Origin: JAGLHV01 sp023143305 [NCBI: Clostridia bacterium]
GTDB lineage: Bacteria > CBDUZB01 > JAGLHV01
NCBI GenBank assembly: GCA_030637025.1
Contig: DAOVVV010000009.1
Span: 5,216-69,215 of the forward strand
Direction of reading: 5' to 3'
DNA length: 64,000 bases
In this document: positions 35,446-45,509 of the stretch, piece by piece
How the letters are laid out: every line of letters begins with the position of its first letter
Numbering within the stretch: the first letter of the stretch is position 1
Translations under genes and position numbers: made by a program
The notes under the pieces: model-generated
What the model was told of the DNA's origin: nothing
Seen by the model: only the letters and a program-made list of their open reading frames with translations
Databases searched by the model: none

Positions 35446-36851
35446 TGTTTTACTCCTCCTCTTTCTCTATTCTTCTCCAATATTTTTTTTACTTCTCCTA
35501 CCAAATATAAAGACCCTGTTACTAAAATTAAAACATCCTCTTCTATTTTATTAAATTTATTTCTTTTTTGTTTATTATAATTATAAAATAAAAAAATTTC
35601 CCTGAACATCATTTTTATGTCTCTTCCAACCTCTCCCCCTATTATTATTTTTTCTTCCGGTAAAAATTTAACTGCGTAAGAATAAATTTCCTTCGGCTCA
35701 AGAGCTCTTTCAGTAAATGGTTTAGTGATTATAAGTTTATCTACTAAAGGAGATAATATTTTTAACATTTTTTTTGTTTCTTTATCCTTTAATACTCCCA
35801 ACAAAACAAAAAGTTTACTGTAAATCACCCCCTGTCCTCTAAGAGCATCCCGCAAAGCACAAAAAGCCGACGGATTATGAGCTCCATCCAGTAAAATTTT
35901 TATTTTATGATTCTTAAAAAAAGGTACTTCCAACAGTTCCAACCTGCCCGGCCAAAAACTCTCATACAAACCTTTATAAATTTGCTTTTTATTTATTTGA
36001 ACATTATAAAAATGTTGCAATATTTCAATACAGGCTAAAGACAAAAGAGCATTTTCTATCTGGTGTTTTCCAATAAAGCGTATTTTTATTTTTTTATAAT
36101 TATTAAAAATACCTTGATAATCAAACTGCTGATAAGTTAATATCCTTTTAACCAAACAAATTTTTTCTTTCTTTCTAATTGACCTAAAATCATTATCCCG
36201 GCAAAACAATCTTGCTTCTTTCGTTTTACAAATTTTTCTAATCCGTTCAAAAGAACTTTTATGCTTTGCGCCGGTAATGACCATCCCTTTTTCTTTAATA
36301 ATTCCTGCTTTTTCTCCGGCAATCTTAGCTAAAGTATCACCAAGATAATCTTTATGTTCATATTCAATATTAGTAATTATAGAAACCAAAGAACCCGACA
36401 AAACATTAGTAGCATCCAACCGGCCGCCCATCCCGACTTCCAGCACTACAAAATCTACTTTTTTCCGGTAAAAATAACAAAATGCCGCTATTGTAATAAA
36501 TTCAAAATAAGTTAATTTTATCGACAGGTGCTTACAGATACTATCAATTTTTTTAATTAAATTAACAATTTCACTTTTACCAATCCATTTCTCATTTACC
36601 CGAATTCTCTCCCTAAAATCAATTAAATGAGGTGAACTGTAAACCCCTACCTTATATCCGGCTTCTCTCAAAACAGAATAAACAAAAGCAGTAACAGACC
36701 CTTTCCCATTAGTGCCGGCAACATGAATGACAGAAAGGGTATTTTGAGGATCTCCTAATTCCCTTAAAACCTTCCTTACCCGCTCAAGCCCAAATTTTAT
36801 CTTTTTACTTTTTAAAAGAAATAAATACTCCAGAGTTTCTTTATAAGTCAT
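35433..36851 (-). CDS. folC: Folylpolyglutamate synthase / dihydrofolate synthase
   Basis: A 472-residue Mur-ligase-type enzyme. The P-loop HVAGTNGKGSV (near 43-53), YSSPHLIDFRERIRVN, VLEVGMGGRLDATN and the C-terminal LLDGAHNPSAF segments are diagnostic for FolC. It adds glutamate to dihydropteroate and to folates in the cytoplasm. It is about 45 residues longer than E. coli FolC, mostly through insertions in the central domain. Its position directly after accD copies the accD-folC order common in bacteria. It overlaps the ABC ATPase gene by 13 bp. Confidence 0.94.
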   Translation of the reverse strand: MTYKETLEYLFLLKSKKIKFGLERVRKVLRELGDPQNTLSVIHVAGTNGKGSVTAFVYSVLREAGYKVGVYSSPHLIDFRERIRVNEKWIGKSEIVNLIKKIDSICKHLSIKLTYFEFITIAAFCYFYRKKVDFVVLEVGMGGRLDATNVLSGSLVSIITNIEYEHKDYLGDTLAKIAGEKAGIIKEKGMVITGAKHKSSFERIRKICKTKEARLFCRDNDFRSIRKKEKICLVKRILTYQQFDYQGIFNNYKKIKIRFIGKHQIENALLSLACIEILQHFYNVQINKKQIYKGLYESFWPGRLELLEVPFFKNHKIKILLDGAHNPSAFCALRDALRGQGVIYSKLFVLLGVLKDKETKKMLKILSPLVDKLIITKPFTERALEPKEIYSYAVKFLPEEKIIIGGEVGRDIKMMFREIFLFYNYNKQKRNKFNKIEEDVLILVTGSLYLVGEVKKILEKNRERGGVKQWLV

Positions 36852-36909
36852 ATTTTACCGTAAATAAATTATCTTAACCTCAAAATCTTACATCTTTCAT
36901 GAAAACAAA

Positions 36910-37746
36910 TTAGACCCGGAATTTATCTTTATTTTCGAAAAATTCTAAAAGCTTAATTATTGTATTTCTCATATCTTTTCTTTCTACTATTAAATCAACT
37001 ATGCCATGTTCTAAAAGAAATTCTGCACTTTGAAATCCTTCCGGAAGTTTTTGTTGTATCGTTTGTTCAATCACCCGCGGCCCGGCAAAACCAATCAATG
37101 CTTTAGGCTCAGAAATTATAACATCCCCTAACATAGCAAAACTCGCACTTACCCCCGCCGTAGTAGGATCGGTCAATACAGAGATGAAAGGCAACTTCTT
37201 CTTATTTAATTTTGATAAAGCAGCACTTGTCTTAGCCATTTGCATCAGGGAAAACATTCCCTCTTGCATCCTTGCCCCTCCGGAAGTAGAAACAATAATC
37301 ACCACCGTCTTTTTTTCAATTGCTCTTTCTATTGCCCGGGTAATCTTTTCTCCTACTACTGATCCCATACTTCCACCCATAAATCTAAAATCCATAACCC
37401 CTATACTTACATTATGTTTTCCAATCTGTCCTTCACCGGTAAGAATGGCATCAAAAAGATTTGTTTTTTTTCTTGCATCTTTGAGCCTTTCTACATATTT
37501 ACGGGTATCATGAAAAGAAAGAGGGTCATTGGATTTCATACTAACATCACATTCTTTAAAAGAGTCTTTATCCAAAAGAAAACCAATTCTTTCATACGCA
37601 GATAATCTAAAATAATATCCGCACTTCGGACAAATTTTAAAATTCTTTTCTAAATCTTTATTATATATTATCTCTTTACATTTCTTACATTCAGTCCATA
37701 CCCCTTCAGGAACACTTTTTTTCCCTTTTGGACGTTCTACAGCCAT
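36910..37746 (-). CDS. accD: Acetyl-CoA carboxylase carboxyltransferase subunit beta
   Basis: A 278-residue protein. The N-terminal zinc ribbon uses C20, C23, C39 and C42 (CKKCKEIIYNKDLEKNFKICPKCG split over two knuckles), as in bacterial AccD. The crotonase-fold core has GGSMGSVVGEKITRAIE, VSTSGGARMQEGMFSLMQMAKT and LTDPTTAGVSASFAMLGDV. With AccA it transfers carboxyl groups to acetyl-CoA, the first step of fatty-acid synthesis. accA is not in the window. It lies between trpA and folC. Confidence 0.96.
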   Translation of the reverse strand: MAVERPKGKKSVPEGVWTECKKCKEIIYNKDLEKNFKICPKCGYYFRLSAYERIGFLLDKDSFKECDVSMKSNDPLSFHDTRKYVERLKDARKKTNLFDAILTGEGQIGKHNVSIGVMDFRFMGGSMGSVVGEKITRAIERAIEKKTVVIIVSTSGGARMQEGMFSLMQMAKTSAALSKLNKKKLPFISVLTDPTTAGVSASFAMLGDVIISEPKALIGFAGPRVIEQTIQQKLPEGFQSAEFLLEHGIVDLIVERKDMRNTIIKLLEFFENKDKFRV

Positions 37747-37976
37747 TTTTTATTCCCCCTTCTTTAAAACTTCCCGCCTTATCCGCCTAAGGCGGAGCGA
37801 ACAAGCAAACTCCCAATTTTTTTTAAAACTCATTTTTTTATCTTTTCTAACCAATAAAACTGTCTTTTAACCGTCTTTATCTTTTCTCTTCGTTTTTGAC
37901 TTCGTTGTTGTATTTATCCTTTAACTAATGTAACCAATTTAAACTAATTCAACTATCTTTTAACTGTCTTTATCTT

Positions 37977-38780
37977 TTATCTCTTATCCATCTCCCGACG
38001 CACTTGACTAACAAAACGCCCTACTTTACTTAATATTTCCTGCGGGTTCTTACCTTCTTCTATGATTTCCACTATAGCACTACCAATAATAACCCCGTCA
38101 CAATATTCAGAAATTTCTCTCGCTTGTTTATCATTAGAAATACCAAATCCGCACACTACCGGCATTTTCCCGCTTACTTTTTTAGCTAAAAATAATTCTT
38201 CTTTTATTTTTTTATTTATTTTTTCCCTGGTCCCGGTAACACCTGTCCGGGAAACATAATAAAGAAAACCCTCCGTATCAGCAGCAATTTTTCTCATCCG
38301 CTTTAATGAAGTAGTAGGTGTTGCTAAAAATACATTAGCTAAACCGATATCCGAGGATATTTTTTTCCATTGCTGTGCTTCCTCTAAAATAAGGTCCGGA
38401 ATTATTACTCCGTCTAATCCTTTTTCTTGACACTCTTTGGAAAATTTTACCAGCCCAAAGTTGTATATCGGATTGAAATAACTCATTAAAAGCAAAGGTA
38501 TTTCCGTGTTTTTTCTTGTTTCCTTTATTAAAGATAAAATCTTTTTCAAATTAACTTTTTTCTTCAATGCCTGATGGGATGATTTCTGAATAACAGGCCC
38601 ATCTGCCATAGGGTCGGAAAAAGGAACACCTAACTCAATAATATCCGCTCCTTTACTTTCCATTTCCAGAATTAATTTACCTGTAATTTGCAAAGACGGA
38701 TGTCCTGCAGTAATAAAAATAATTAATGCTTTCCTTTTTTCCCTTTTTAATTGCTCAAATTTTTTTTCAATCCGGTTCAT
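37977..38780 (-). CDS. trpA: Tryptophan synthase alpha chain
   Basis: A 266-residue TIM-barrel enzyme cleaving indole-3-glycerol phosphate. The open frame runs 24 codons further upstream, but ATG 38780 (MNRIEKKFEQLKREK) has AAGG at good spacing and avoids overlapping trpB. From this start the catalytic residues fall at E49 and D60 (IELGVPFSDPMADG), the numbering of the Salmonella enzyme. The phosphate site GFGISN is also present. It is the last gene of the trp operon, 34 bp after trpB. Confidence 0.96.
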   Translation of the reverse strand: MNRIEKKFEQLKREKRKALIIFITAGHPSLQITGKLILEMESKGADIIELGVPFSDPMADGPVIQKSSHQALKKKVNLKKILSLIKETRKNTEIPLLLMSYFNPIYNFGLVKFSKECQEKGLDGVIIPDLILEEAQQWKKISSDIGLANVFLATPTTSLKRMRKIAADTEGFLYYVSRTGVTGTREKINKKIKEELFLAKKVSGKMPVVCGFGISNDKQAREISEYCDGVIIGSAIVEIIEEGKNPQEILSKVGRFVSQVRREMDKR

Positions 38781-38814
38781 AAATTTAACCTTTGACAACA
38801 TTTTACAAAGAAAT

Positions 38815-39987
38815 CTAAAATATTTTAGCAACCTCTTCCATATCTTTATCACCCCGGCCTGAAAGGCATATAACTACATTCTTATTCTTTCCCCATTTTT
38901 TAGCCATTTTTATTACATAAGCCAGGGCATGAGCAGACTCTAAAGCAGGAATAATCCCCTCAATTTGGGAAAGCATACAAAATGCTTTTAACGCTTCCCG
39001 GTCATTAATTGCTGTATATTGGGCTCTTTTAGTTTTTTTATAAAAACTATGCTCAGGTCCTACTCCGGGATAATCCAACCCAGCCGATACCGAATGAGTA
39101 GAAGAAATTTGCCCGTCTTCATCCTGAAGAACATAACTTTTAGCCCCGTGCAAAATCCCTACTTTTCCGGCACACAAAGGCGCAGCATGTCTCCCGCTAC
39201 TAATACTCTCTCCCGCCGCTTCTACTCCTATAAACTTTACTTTTTCTTTATAAAAAGGATAAAACATACCCAGAGAATTACTACCGCCGCCAACACAAGC
39301 AACTAAATAATCAGGTAATCTGCCTATTGCTTTTACTGCTTGTTTTTTTGTTTCCCTGCCAATTACCGACTGAAAATCTCTAACTATCATTGGATAGGGA
39401 TGAGGACCTACTGTTGAACCCAATAAATAATGTGTTGTTTCAACATTAGTGACCCAGTCACGAATTGCCTCATTAATAGCATCTTTTAAGGTTTTAGTTC
39501 CAGTCTCTACAGAAATCACCTTTGCACCTAACAAATTCATACGAAAAACATTTAAGCGTTGTCTTTTTATGTCTTCACTGCCCATATAGATTTCACACTT
39601 TAAATCAAACAAACTTGCTGCAGTAGCTACTGCTACTCCGTGCTGACCTGCTCCGGTTTCGGCAATAATTCTCTTCTTTCCCATTTCTTTAGCTAATAAA
39701 ATTTGCCCCAGAGTATTGTTTATTTTATGGGCACCGGTGTGACAAAGATCCTCCCTTTTCAAAAATATCCTTGCCCCCTGCAGCTTTTCAGTTAATCTGC
39801 CGGCATAATACAAAGGTGTAGGCCTTCCCACATAATGAGTAAGATAATAATTAAATTCATTCTTAAATTTTTTGCTTTTGATTACCTTATAATAAATTGT
39901 TTCTAATTCAGAAAGAGCAAAAAACAAAGTTTCAGGAATAAATTTCCCTCCGAATTCACCAAAATAACCATTTTTACCCGGTAGCAT
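38815..39987 (-). CDS. trpB: Tryptophan synthase beta chain
   Basis: A 390-residue PLP enzyme joining indole and serine. It has the N-terminal [14 protein letters not shown], the PLP lysine K88 in HTGAHKINN, the catalytic glutamate region [11 protein letters not shown], the phosphate loop GGGSNS and the C-terminal CLSGRGDKD. This is the standard TrpB1 type, paired with TrpA. It lies 102 bp after trpF, with no ORF in the gap. Confidence 0.97.
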   Translation of the reverse strand: MLPGKNGYFGEFGGKFIPETLFFALSELETIYYKVIKSKKFKNEFNYYLTHYVGRPTPLYYAGRLTEKLQGARIFLKREDLCHTGAHKINNTLGQILLAKEMGKKRIIAETGAGQHGVAVATAASLFDLKCEIYMGSEDIKRQRLNVFRMNLLGAKVISVETGTKTLKDAINEAIRDWVTNVETTHYLLGSTVGPHPYPMIVRDFQSVIGRETKKQAVKAIGRLPDYLVACVGGGSNSLGMFYPFYKEKVKFIGVEAAGESISSGRHAAPLCAGKVGILHGAKSYVLQDEDGQISSTHSVSAGLDYPGVGPEHSFYKKTKRAQYTAINDREALKAFCMLSQIEGIIPALESAHALAYVIKMAKKWGKNKNVVICLSGRGDKDMEEVAKIF

Positions 39988-40089
39988 ATACTCTTTTCCC
40001 TCTCTCTGATAAAAAGATATTTAACAAATTATAAACACCCTGTTCGATAAATTAAAAGACAAACACATCCTAAATTCATAAAACCGATG

Positions 40090-40734
40090 TTAATTCCGAT
40101 TAAAATCTGTACTTTTAACAATTTCTATAAACTTTTTCATTTTTTTGTAATCTTTACGCCCGGGAGAAATTTCTATCCCGCTGGCCACATCCAGAACATC
40201 CGGATTTACTTTAATAAGTGCTTCTTTTACATTCTCTAAAGTAAGTCCTCCTGATAAAAAAAGCGGTTTACCTGTCTCTTTTACTTTTACTGCCCACTCC
40301 CAGTTAAAAATCTTCCCTGTTCCCCCATATTGCCCGGAAACAAAAGAATCTAAAAGATAGTAATCTACTTTAAAATTCAGTAATTCTTCCAAATGAAATT
40401 TTTCTTTTATTCTAAAAGCTTTTATTATTTTTAAATCCTGTTTTCTTTGCATAAGATTCATACAATATTCAGGGCTTTCGTCCCCATGCAATTGAACTAC
40501 GGATAAACCACAATTTTTTGTTATTTCTAAAATTATTTCTATCTGTTCGTTAACAAAAACACCTACTTTTATCAAAGAAAGCGGTAAACCTTTTGTTATT
40601 TCTTTTACCGTCTGAGGTAAAACCCGCCGCAAACTTTTTTTATAAAAATTAAATCCTAAAAAATCCGCTCCCAGCTCAGCCGCTGAATGTGCATCTTCGC
40701 TGTTGGTAATACCACAAATTTTTACTTTATTCAT
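40090..40734 (-). CDS. trpF: Phosphoribosylanthranilate isomerase
   Basis: A 214-residue TIM barrel. The catalytic cysteine is C7 in KVKICGIT; the strand-6 aspartate is in DSFVSGQYGGTGKIFNW, followed by FLSGGLTLENV and DVASGIE, the phosphate-binding loops. It catalyses the Amadori rearrangement between TrpD and TrpC. The gene starts two bases after the trpC stop, so the two are translationally coupled. Separate trpC and trpF genes here contrast with the fused enzyme of enterobacteria. Confidence 0.96.
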   Translation of the reverse strand: MNKVKICGITNSEDAHSAAELGADFLGFNFYKKSLRRVLPQTVKEITKGLPLSLIKVGVFVNEQIEIILEITKNCGLSVVQLHGDESPEYCMNLMQRKQDLKIIKAFRIKEKFHLEELLNFKVDYYLLDSFVSGQYGGTGKIFNWEWAVKVKETGKPLFLSGGLTLENVKEALIKVNPDVLDVASGIEISPGRKDYKKMKKFIEIVKSTDFNRN

Positions 40735-40736
40735 TT

Positions 40737-41525
40737 CTATAATATTTCCAGTCCTAATTCCTTCATCTTTTGGGCAGGATTTTTACTTTCCAGAAAACTT
40801 TGCCCAATTAATATAGCATTTATCTTTGCCTTTTGCAATAATAAAACATCTTCTCTATTCTTAATTCCGCTTTCTGAAACAATCACTTTATCATCAGGAA
40901 TCATTTGCCTTAATTCCAAAGTAGTCTCTATGTTTACTGAAAAATCACGTAAATTACGGTTATTTATACCAATAATTTCTGCTCCGCTATTTAATACTTT
41001 TTTTATTTCATCGGCCTGATGTACTTCCACCAAACAATCCAATCCCAACTTTTTCCCCAGGGTTAAAAACTGAATAAGTTCTTCTTCTTTAAGAATACCG
41101 GCAATCAAAAGTATCGCATCAGCACCATAATATCTTGCCTGATAAAATTGATACTCATCAACAACAAAATCTTTACACAACAAAGGAAGAGATGAACATT
41201 TCCTTACCTCTTCAAGATAATTAATCTTTCCCTCAAAATACTTTTCCTCAGTTAAAACAGAAATAGCCGCTGCTCCGTTTTCTTCATAAATAACTGCTAA
41301 TTTAGACGGATTAAAATCCATACAAATATGTCCGGCTGATGGAGAAGACTTTTTAATTTCAGCAATTAAATTAAGCTTTCCCTCCTTAGAAATAGCATCC
41401 TTGAAATTACGAATTGGGGATAAAGATAAAAGAGAATTTTTTAATTTATCAATAGATATAAGTGCTTTTCTTTTTTTTAACTCAATTTTCTTGTTTTCTA
41501 CAATCTCCTGCAATATATTCTGCAT
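40737..41525 (-). CDS. trpC: Indole-3-glycerol-phosphate synthase
   Basis: About 262 residues. The frame is open 18 codons upstream, but ATG 41525 (MQNILQEIVENKKIELKKRK) has GAGG at good spacing and matches family N-termini. TIM-barrel signature: AEIKKSSPSAGHI (catalytic lysine), LLCKDFVVDEYQ, LLIAGIL, LVEVHQADE, GINNRNLRDF and VSESGIKNREDV. It makes indole-3-glycerol phosphate for TrpA/TrpB. Nearly 700 bp of repeats separate it from trpD, unusual inside a trp operon. Confidence 0.96.
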   Translation of the reverse strand: MQNILQEIVENKKIELKKRKALISIDKLKNSLLSLSPIRNFKDAISKEGKLNLIAEIKKSSPSAGHICMDFNPSKLAVIYEENGAAAISVLTEEKYFEGKINYLEEVRKCSSLPLLCKDFVVDEYQFYQARYYGADAILLIAGILKEEELIQFLTLGKKLGLDCLVEVHQADEIKKVLNSGAEIIGINNRNLRDFSVNIETTLELRQMIPDDKVIVSESGIKNREDVLLLQKAKINAILIGQSFLESKNPAQKMKELGLEIL

Positions 41526-41629
41526 AAAATATACCCTCAAATTCCCAATTTCCCGACTTAAAGATTGGCGAACAAGCAATCAAATCCAAAATCCAAAATT
41601 CAAAATACTAAATTTAAAACAAAAAAAAT

Positions 41630-41787
41630 AAAGGTAAAATATGTTTTGAACGACTTAGCAAATTTTAGCAAAAATTAGCGTTAAAAAAATAAGCTTGTCT
41701 GAGCAAAGCGAGTTGCTTATTTTTAGCTTGTTTTTGCGTGCCCGAAGGGTAAAATTACGCGTCCAGAGAAAAACATATTTTGCCTTT
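41630..41787. repeat. MITE-like element, family 1, copy B (tandem unit 1)
   Basis: A complete 158-bp copy. Terminal inverted repeats: AAAGGTAAAATATGTTTT at the left, with the near-complement ending ATATTTTGCCTTT at the right. The central hairpin pairs ATAAGC with GCTTAT around a TGAGCAAAGCGAG-containing loop. It is followed by a 26-bp linker containing TTCTCCCCCCTTAATTC, shared with unit 2. Confidence 0.78.
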
Positions 41788-41813
41788 GTTCTCCCCCCTT
41801 AATTCTTTAGAAT

Positions 41814-41971
41814 AAAGGTAAAATGTGTTTTGAACGACTTAGCAAATTTTAGCAAAAATTAGCGTTAAAAAAATAAACTTGTCTGAGCAAAGCGAGTTGC
41901 TTATTTTTAGCTTGTTTTTGCGTGCCCGAAGGATAAAATTATGCGTCCAGAGAAAAACATATTTTGCCTTT
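41814..41971. repeat. MITE-like element, family 1, copy C (tandem unit 2)
   Basis: A complete 158-bp copy starting exactly 184 bp after copy B and nearly identical to it. The hairpin arm reads ATAAAC, which breaks one pair with GCTTAT. The same linker follows. The near identity and equal spacing point to a recent tandem duplication rather than independent insertion. Confidence 0.78.
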
Positions 41972-41997
41972 GTTCTCCCCCCTTAATTCTTTAGAAT

Positions 41998-42109
41998 AAA
42001 GGTAAAATGTGTTTTGAACGACTTAGCAAATTTTAGCAAAAATTAGCGTTAAAAAAATAAGCTTGTCTGAGCAAAGCGAGTTGCTTATTTTTAGCTTGTT
42101 TTTGCCTTT
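41998..42109. repeat. MITE-like element, family 1, copy D (tandem unit 3, internally deleted)
   Basis: It starts 184 bp after copy C but is only about 112 bp long. The sequence jumps from TAGCTTGTTTTTG straight to CCTTTGTTCTCC, losing about 46 bp that hold the CCC-GAA-GGG stem and most of the right terminal repeat. The deletion end points share a TTTTTG/TTTTG run, consistent with slippage. Confidence 0.75.
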
Positions 42110-42222
42110 GTTCTCCCCCCCTGCCCCCTGAATACTTTAATTCGCCATTTGCAGTCTTCTTATGAACTACAAATTATTCTTTGTCTTTTGTTTTTAATTT
42201 AGTATTTGTTTTTTTCTATGAA

Positions 42223-43263
42223 CTATTTATTTGTATATTCTTTCAATAATTCCAACTTTTTCAAAGCAGCCCCTGAATCTATTGATTTTCTGGCTAAAAT
42301 TAAAGATTCATTAATAAATCTTATCTTTTCAGCAACATTATCAGACTTTTTTTGCCCTCCTACGGTAATCGCAGCTGCTGCATTTAAAAGGACGATATCC
42401 AAAGCAGGCCCTGTTTTACCTTTCAAAACATCCAAAAGAATCTGAGCATTTTCCTGAATACTTCCTCCTTGTATATCAGAAAGTTTAACCCGGGGTAAAC
42501 CAAAATCTTCCGGTTGAATATAAAAAGTAGTAACCTGTCCATCTTTTAACTCGGAAATCATTGTATCCCCGGTAGTAGTAATCTCATCCAACCCATCCAC
42601 TCCATATACGACAAAAGCCTGCTTTACCCCCAGTTTTCCTAAAACCTTTGCCATTGGTTCAGTCAAAGAAGAAGAATAAACCCCTAAAACCTGTGCTTGA
42701 GCATTTGCCGGATTAGTCAAAGGACCTAAAATATTAAAAACAGTTCTGATTCCTATTTCTCTTCGTGGTCCGATAGCATATTTCATTGATCCATGAAAAA
42801 TAGGAGCAAAAAAGAAACCCAACCCTATTTCATTGACACATTTTTCCACTATTTGGGGAGAAGCATCTACTTTTACCCCCAAAGATTCTAACACATCCGC
42901 ACTTCCACAATGGCTGGACACAGACCTATTTCCATGTTTGGCTACAGCTAATGATCCTACACCCGCTACAACAAAAGCAGCAGCAGTAGAAATATTAAAA
43001 GTGCCTTTTCTGTCTCCGCCTGTACCACAGGTATCTACTATTGTTTTCCCGTCAATATTTATTTTTTGTGCCTTGGTTCTCATTACTTTAGCACACCCGG
43101 TAATTTCCTCTACTGTTTCTCCTTTAACTCTCAAAGCAGTAATAAAGGCAGCAATCTGTGCCGGGGTAGCTGCCCCTTCCATAATTTCCTTCATTACTTC
43201 CTGAATTTCTGTTTCCGAAAGATTTTTTTGTTCAACCAGATTAGCAATAGCTTCCTTAATCAT
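42223..43263 (-). CDS. trpD: Anthranilate phosphoribosyltransferase
   Basis: A 346-residue enzyme. The N-terminal helical domain includes [21 protein letters not shown]; the PRPP site is [18 protein letters not shown], with [18 protein letters not shown], the anthranilate-binding [20 protein letters not shown] and [16 protein letters not shown] following. It joins anthranilate to PRPP. Unlike in E. coli, TrpG is not fused to it. It is 65 bp after trpG. Confidence 0.97.
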   Translation of the reverse strand: MIKEAIANLVEQKNLSETEIQEVMKEIMEGAATPAQIAAFITALRVKGETVEEITGCAKVMRTKAQKINIDGKTIVDTCGTGGDRKGTFNISTAAAFVVAGVGSLAVAKHGNRSVSSHCGSADVLESLGVKVDASPQIVEKCVNEIGLGFFFAPIFHGSMKYAIGPRREIGIRTVFNILGPLTNPANAQAQVLGVYSSSLTEPMAKVLGKLGVKQAFVVYGVDGLDEITTTGDTMISELKDGQVTTFYIQPEDFGLPRVKLSDIQGGSIQENAQILLDVLKGKTGPALDIVLLNAAAAITVGGQKKSDNVAEKIRFINESLILARKSIDSGAALKKLELLKEYTNK

Positions 43264-43328
43264 CTTTCCTGCTCCTTTCTAAAAGTAAATATTTTTCTCA
43301 ATAAAACATGCTACCAAATCAAATCTGT

Positions 43329-43898
43329 CTAATTTTTTATGTCTAAAAAATTTTTCAATATCTTTTTACCAACTTCCGTTAGTATCGATTCCGGATGGAA
43401 CTGTACTCCATAAACCTTATATTTTTTATGCCGGATACCCATAATTTCATCATCTTTTGTCCAGGCAGTAATTTCAAGACAGGCAGGCAGCTTTTTTTTC
43501 TCTATAATCAAAGAATGATAGCGGGCAGCAGTGAAAGGATTTTCTATCCCCTTAAAAACATCCCGCCCATTATGAAAAACAGAAGAGGTCTTTCCATGCA
43601 TAATTTTTGTTGCTCCCTTTATTTCCCCCCCAAATACATAACCGATACATTGATGTCCTAAACAAACACCCAGAATAGGAATTTTATGGCTAAACTCTTT
43701 AATCAATTCACAGCTTATACCTGCTTCTTGAGGACGGCCGGGACCCGGGGAAATAATAATCCGGGTTGGTTTCAATTCTTTAATTCTGCCGATAGAAATT
43801 TTATCGTTACGATAAACAATGATTTCTTTTTCTATCTCGCCGATATACTGAACAAGATTATAAACAAAAGAATCATAATTATCAATCATCAAAATCAT
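43329..43898 (-). CDS. trpG: Anthranilate synthase glutamine amidotransferase component
   Basis: A 189-residue class I amidotransferase. The triad is visible: C79 in GVCLGHQCIGY, and H168/E170 in VQFHPESI; the oxyanion segment PGPGRPQEAG lies near 51-60. It supplies ammonia to TrpE. The same subunit may also serve aminodeoxychorismate synthase (PabA role), since no second copy is seen in the window. It lies 29 bp after trpE. Confidence 0.95.
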   Translation of the reverse strand: MILMIDNYDSFVYNLVQYIGEIEKEIIVYRNDKISIGRIKELKPTRIIISPGPGRPQEAGISCELIKEFSHKIPILGVCLGHQCIGYVFGGEIKGATKIMHGKTSSVFHNGRDVFKGIENPFTAARYHSLIIEKKKLPACLEITAWTKDDEIMGIRHKKYKVYGVQFHPESILTEVGKKILKNFLDIKN

Positions 43899-43927
43899 TT
43901 TTATTCCTTCCTCATCCCGCTTTCTTT

Positions 43928-45448
43928 TTATTCAAAACCTTCTTCTGCCATTTGAACAGCTTTAATCATTGCTTTTGCTTTATTTAAAGTTTCTTTATAC
44001 TCTTTTTGCGGTAAAGAATCATAAACGATACCTGCACCTGCCTGAATATAGGCAACCCTATCTTTAATCAATATAGTACGAATAGTAATAGCCATATCCA
44101 TATTCCCCTGAAAGCTAAAATACCCCACCGCTCCGGCATATGTTCCCCTTCTTACATTTTCTAATTGGTCAATAATTTCCATAGCCCTGATTTTGGGAGC
44201 ACCGGAAACCGTCCCGGCAGGAAAACAGGCACAAAACAGGTCAAAACTATCTACATCCTTTTTTAATCGTCCTTTAATATCTGAAACAATATGCATTACA
44301 TGGGAATATTTCTCAATAGTCATTAATTCCGTTACATTAACAGTATCATATTTACAAACCCGACCCAAATCATTCCTTCCTAGATCTACCAGCATTATAT
44401 GTTCTGCCCGTTCTTTGGGATCAGCAAGTAAACTTTTAATTAATTCCAAATCCTCCTGTTCATTTACCCCTCTCTTACGGGTTCCGGCAATGGGCCGTAA
44501 TTCAGCCGTCCGTTCTTCCTTGCGCACAAGAATTTCCGGAGAAGACCCTACTAAACAATATTTATCCATCTTAAGATAAAACATATAAGGAGATGGATTT
44601 ATTACCCTTAATGCCCTATAAATATTAAACGAATCAGTATTTATTTTTACCGATAACCTTTGAGATAATACCGTTTGAATAATTTCGCCTGCTTTTATAT
44701 GCTTTTTTGCTTTTTTTACAATATCTTCAAATTCTTTTTTATTAAAATTGGACTTTATTTTAAGTTTTATCTTTTTAGATAATTTTTTCTTTTTTAATAA
44801 CGGAACATTCTTCCTTAATTTTTTAATAATCTCGTCTATCTGTTGACAGGCAACTGTATATTTTTTTTGTATACTCTCGCGATTTTTTTTATCCCCCTTA
44901 ATTAAAAAATCATCCAAATGAACGCAGGAAACAACTTTTATCATATGAGATATGTGATCAAAAACAAGAATATTATTGGTGAAAAGAAAAAGACAATCCG
45001 GAAGATTGAGGCTATCGGGATTAACATCCGGAATATCCTCTACAAAACGAACTAAATCATAACCAACAAATCCCACCGCTCCCCCGTAAAAAAGCGGCAA
45101 TCCCTTTATTTCAACCGGCTTATATATTTTCATAAGCCTTCTAAGTTCATCTATCGGATTTCCCTTTATCTTTTTTTGGTACTTACCTCCCGGAGAATAA
45201 CACTTAATTTGTTTACCTTTACTTTCAAAAACAAATGAAGGATGGGTAGATAAAAAAGAATAACGGCCTAAACGTTCTCCGTTTTCTACACTTTCTAACA
45301 AATAGCAATATTTTTCTTTGAAATTACCTGAAATTTTGGCTAAGGCGGAAACAGGGGTTTCTAAATCAGCTAGAATCTCTTTATAAACAGGGATTAAATT
45401 TCCCTTTTTAGATAAACGTTTGAATTCTTTAAAATCGGGATAAAACAT
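43928..45448 (-). CDS. trpE: Anthranilate synthase component I
   Basis: A 506-residue chorismate-utilising enzyme. The LLES motif at about 50-53, which forms the tryptophan feedback site, is intact. The catalytic domain has VLSQRLSV, VGSSPEILVR, RPIAGTRKRG, DLGRNDLGRVC and FPAGTVSGAPKIRAMEII. It is the first gene of the trp operon, but only 61 bp separate it from hisI. No leader peptide, T-box or attenuator fits there, so control is probably by feedback or from a distant promoter. Confidence 0.97.
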   Translation of the reverse strand: MFYPDFKEFKRLSKKGNLIPVYKEILADLETPVSALAKISGNFKEKYCYLLESVENGERLGRYSFLSTHPSFVFESKGKQIKCYSPGGKYQKKIKGNPIDELRRLMKIYKPVEIKGLPLFYGGAVGFVGYDLVRFVEDIPDVNPDSLNLPDCLFLFTNNILVFDHISHMIKVVSCVHLDDFLIKGDKKNRESIQKKYTVACQQIDEIIKKLRKNVPLLKKKKLSKKIKLKIKSNFNKKEFEDIVKKAKKHIKAGEIIQTVLSQRLSVKINTDSFNIYRALRVINPSPYMFYLKMDKYCLVGSSPEILVRKEERTAELRPIAGTRKRGVNEQEDLELIKSLLADPKERAEHIMLVDLGRNDLGRVCKYDTVNVTELMTIEKYSHVMHIVSDIKGRLKKDVDSFDLFCACFPAGTVSGAPKIRAMEIIDQLENVRRGTYAGAVGYFSFQGNMDMAITIRTILIKDRVAYIQAGAGIVYDSLPQKEYKETLNKAKAMIKAVQMAEEGFE

Positions 45449-45509
45449 TGCTCCTCTTCATTATTACTTATTATTTTATTAAAAAATCATATTTAGCTGG
45501 TAATAAATC

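Larger units (their letters stand above)
41526..42222. repeat. Repeat-filled spacer inside the trp operon
   Basis: The 697-bp gap between trpD and trpC contains no gene. A low-complexity AAATCCAAAATTC-type run (about 41580-41628) is followed by three tandem copies of element family 1 with a 184-bp period (starts 41630, 41814, 41998), then AT-rich sequence with TATGAACTA motifs to the trpD stop. Confidence 0.75.

Noticed and set aside
38781-38852. N-terminal extension of trpA
   Set aside because: The extra 24 residues overlap trpB, have no family match, and the internal ATG has a proper ribosome site and gives canonical numbering E49/D60.
41630-42109. CRISPR array
   Set aside because: The regular 184-bp period comes from near-identical long units including the linker. 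There are no short repeats with unique spacers and no cas genes.
45449-45509. trp attenuator, T-box or leader peptide before trpE
   Set aside because: Only 61 bp separate hisI and trpE, with no tandem Trp codons, hairpin pair or T-box motif.
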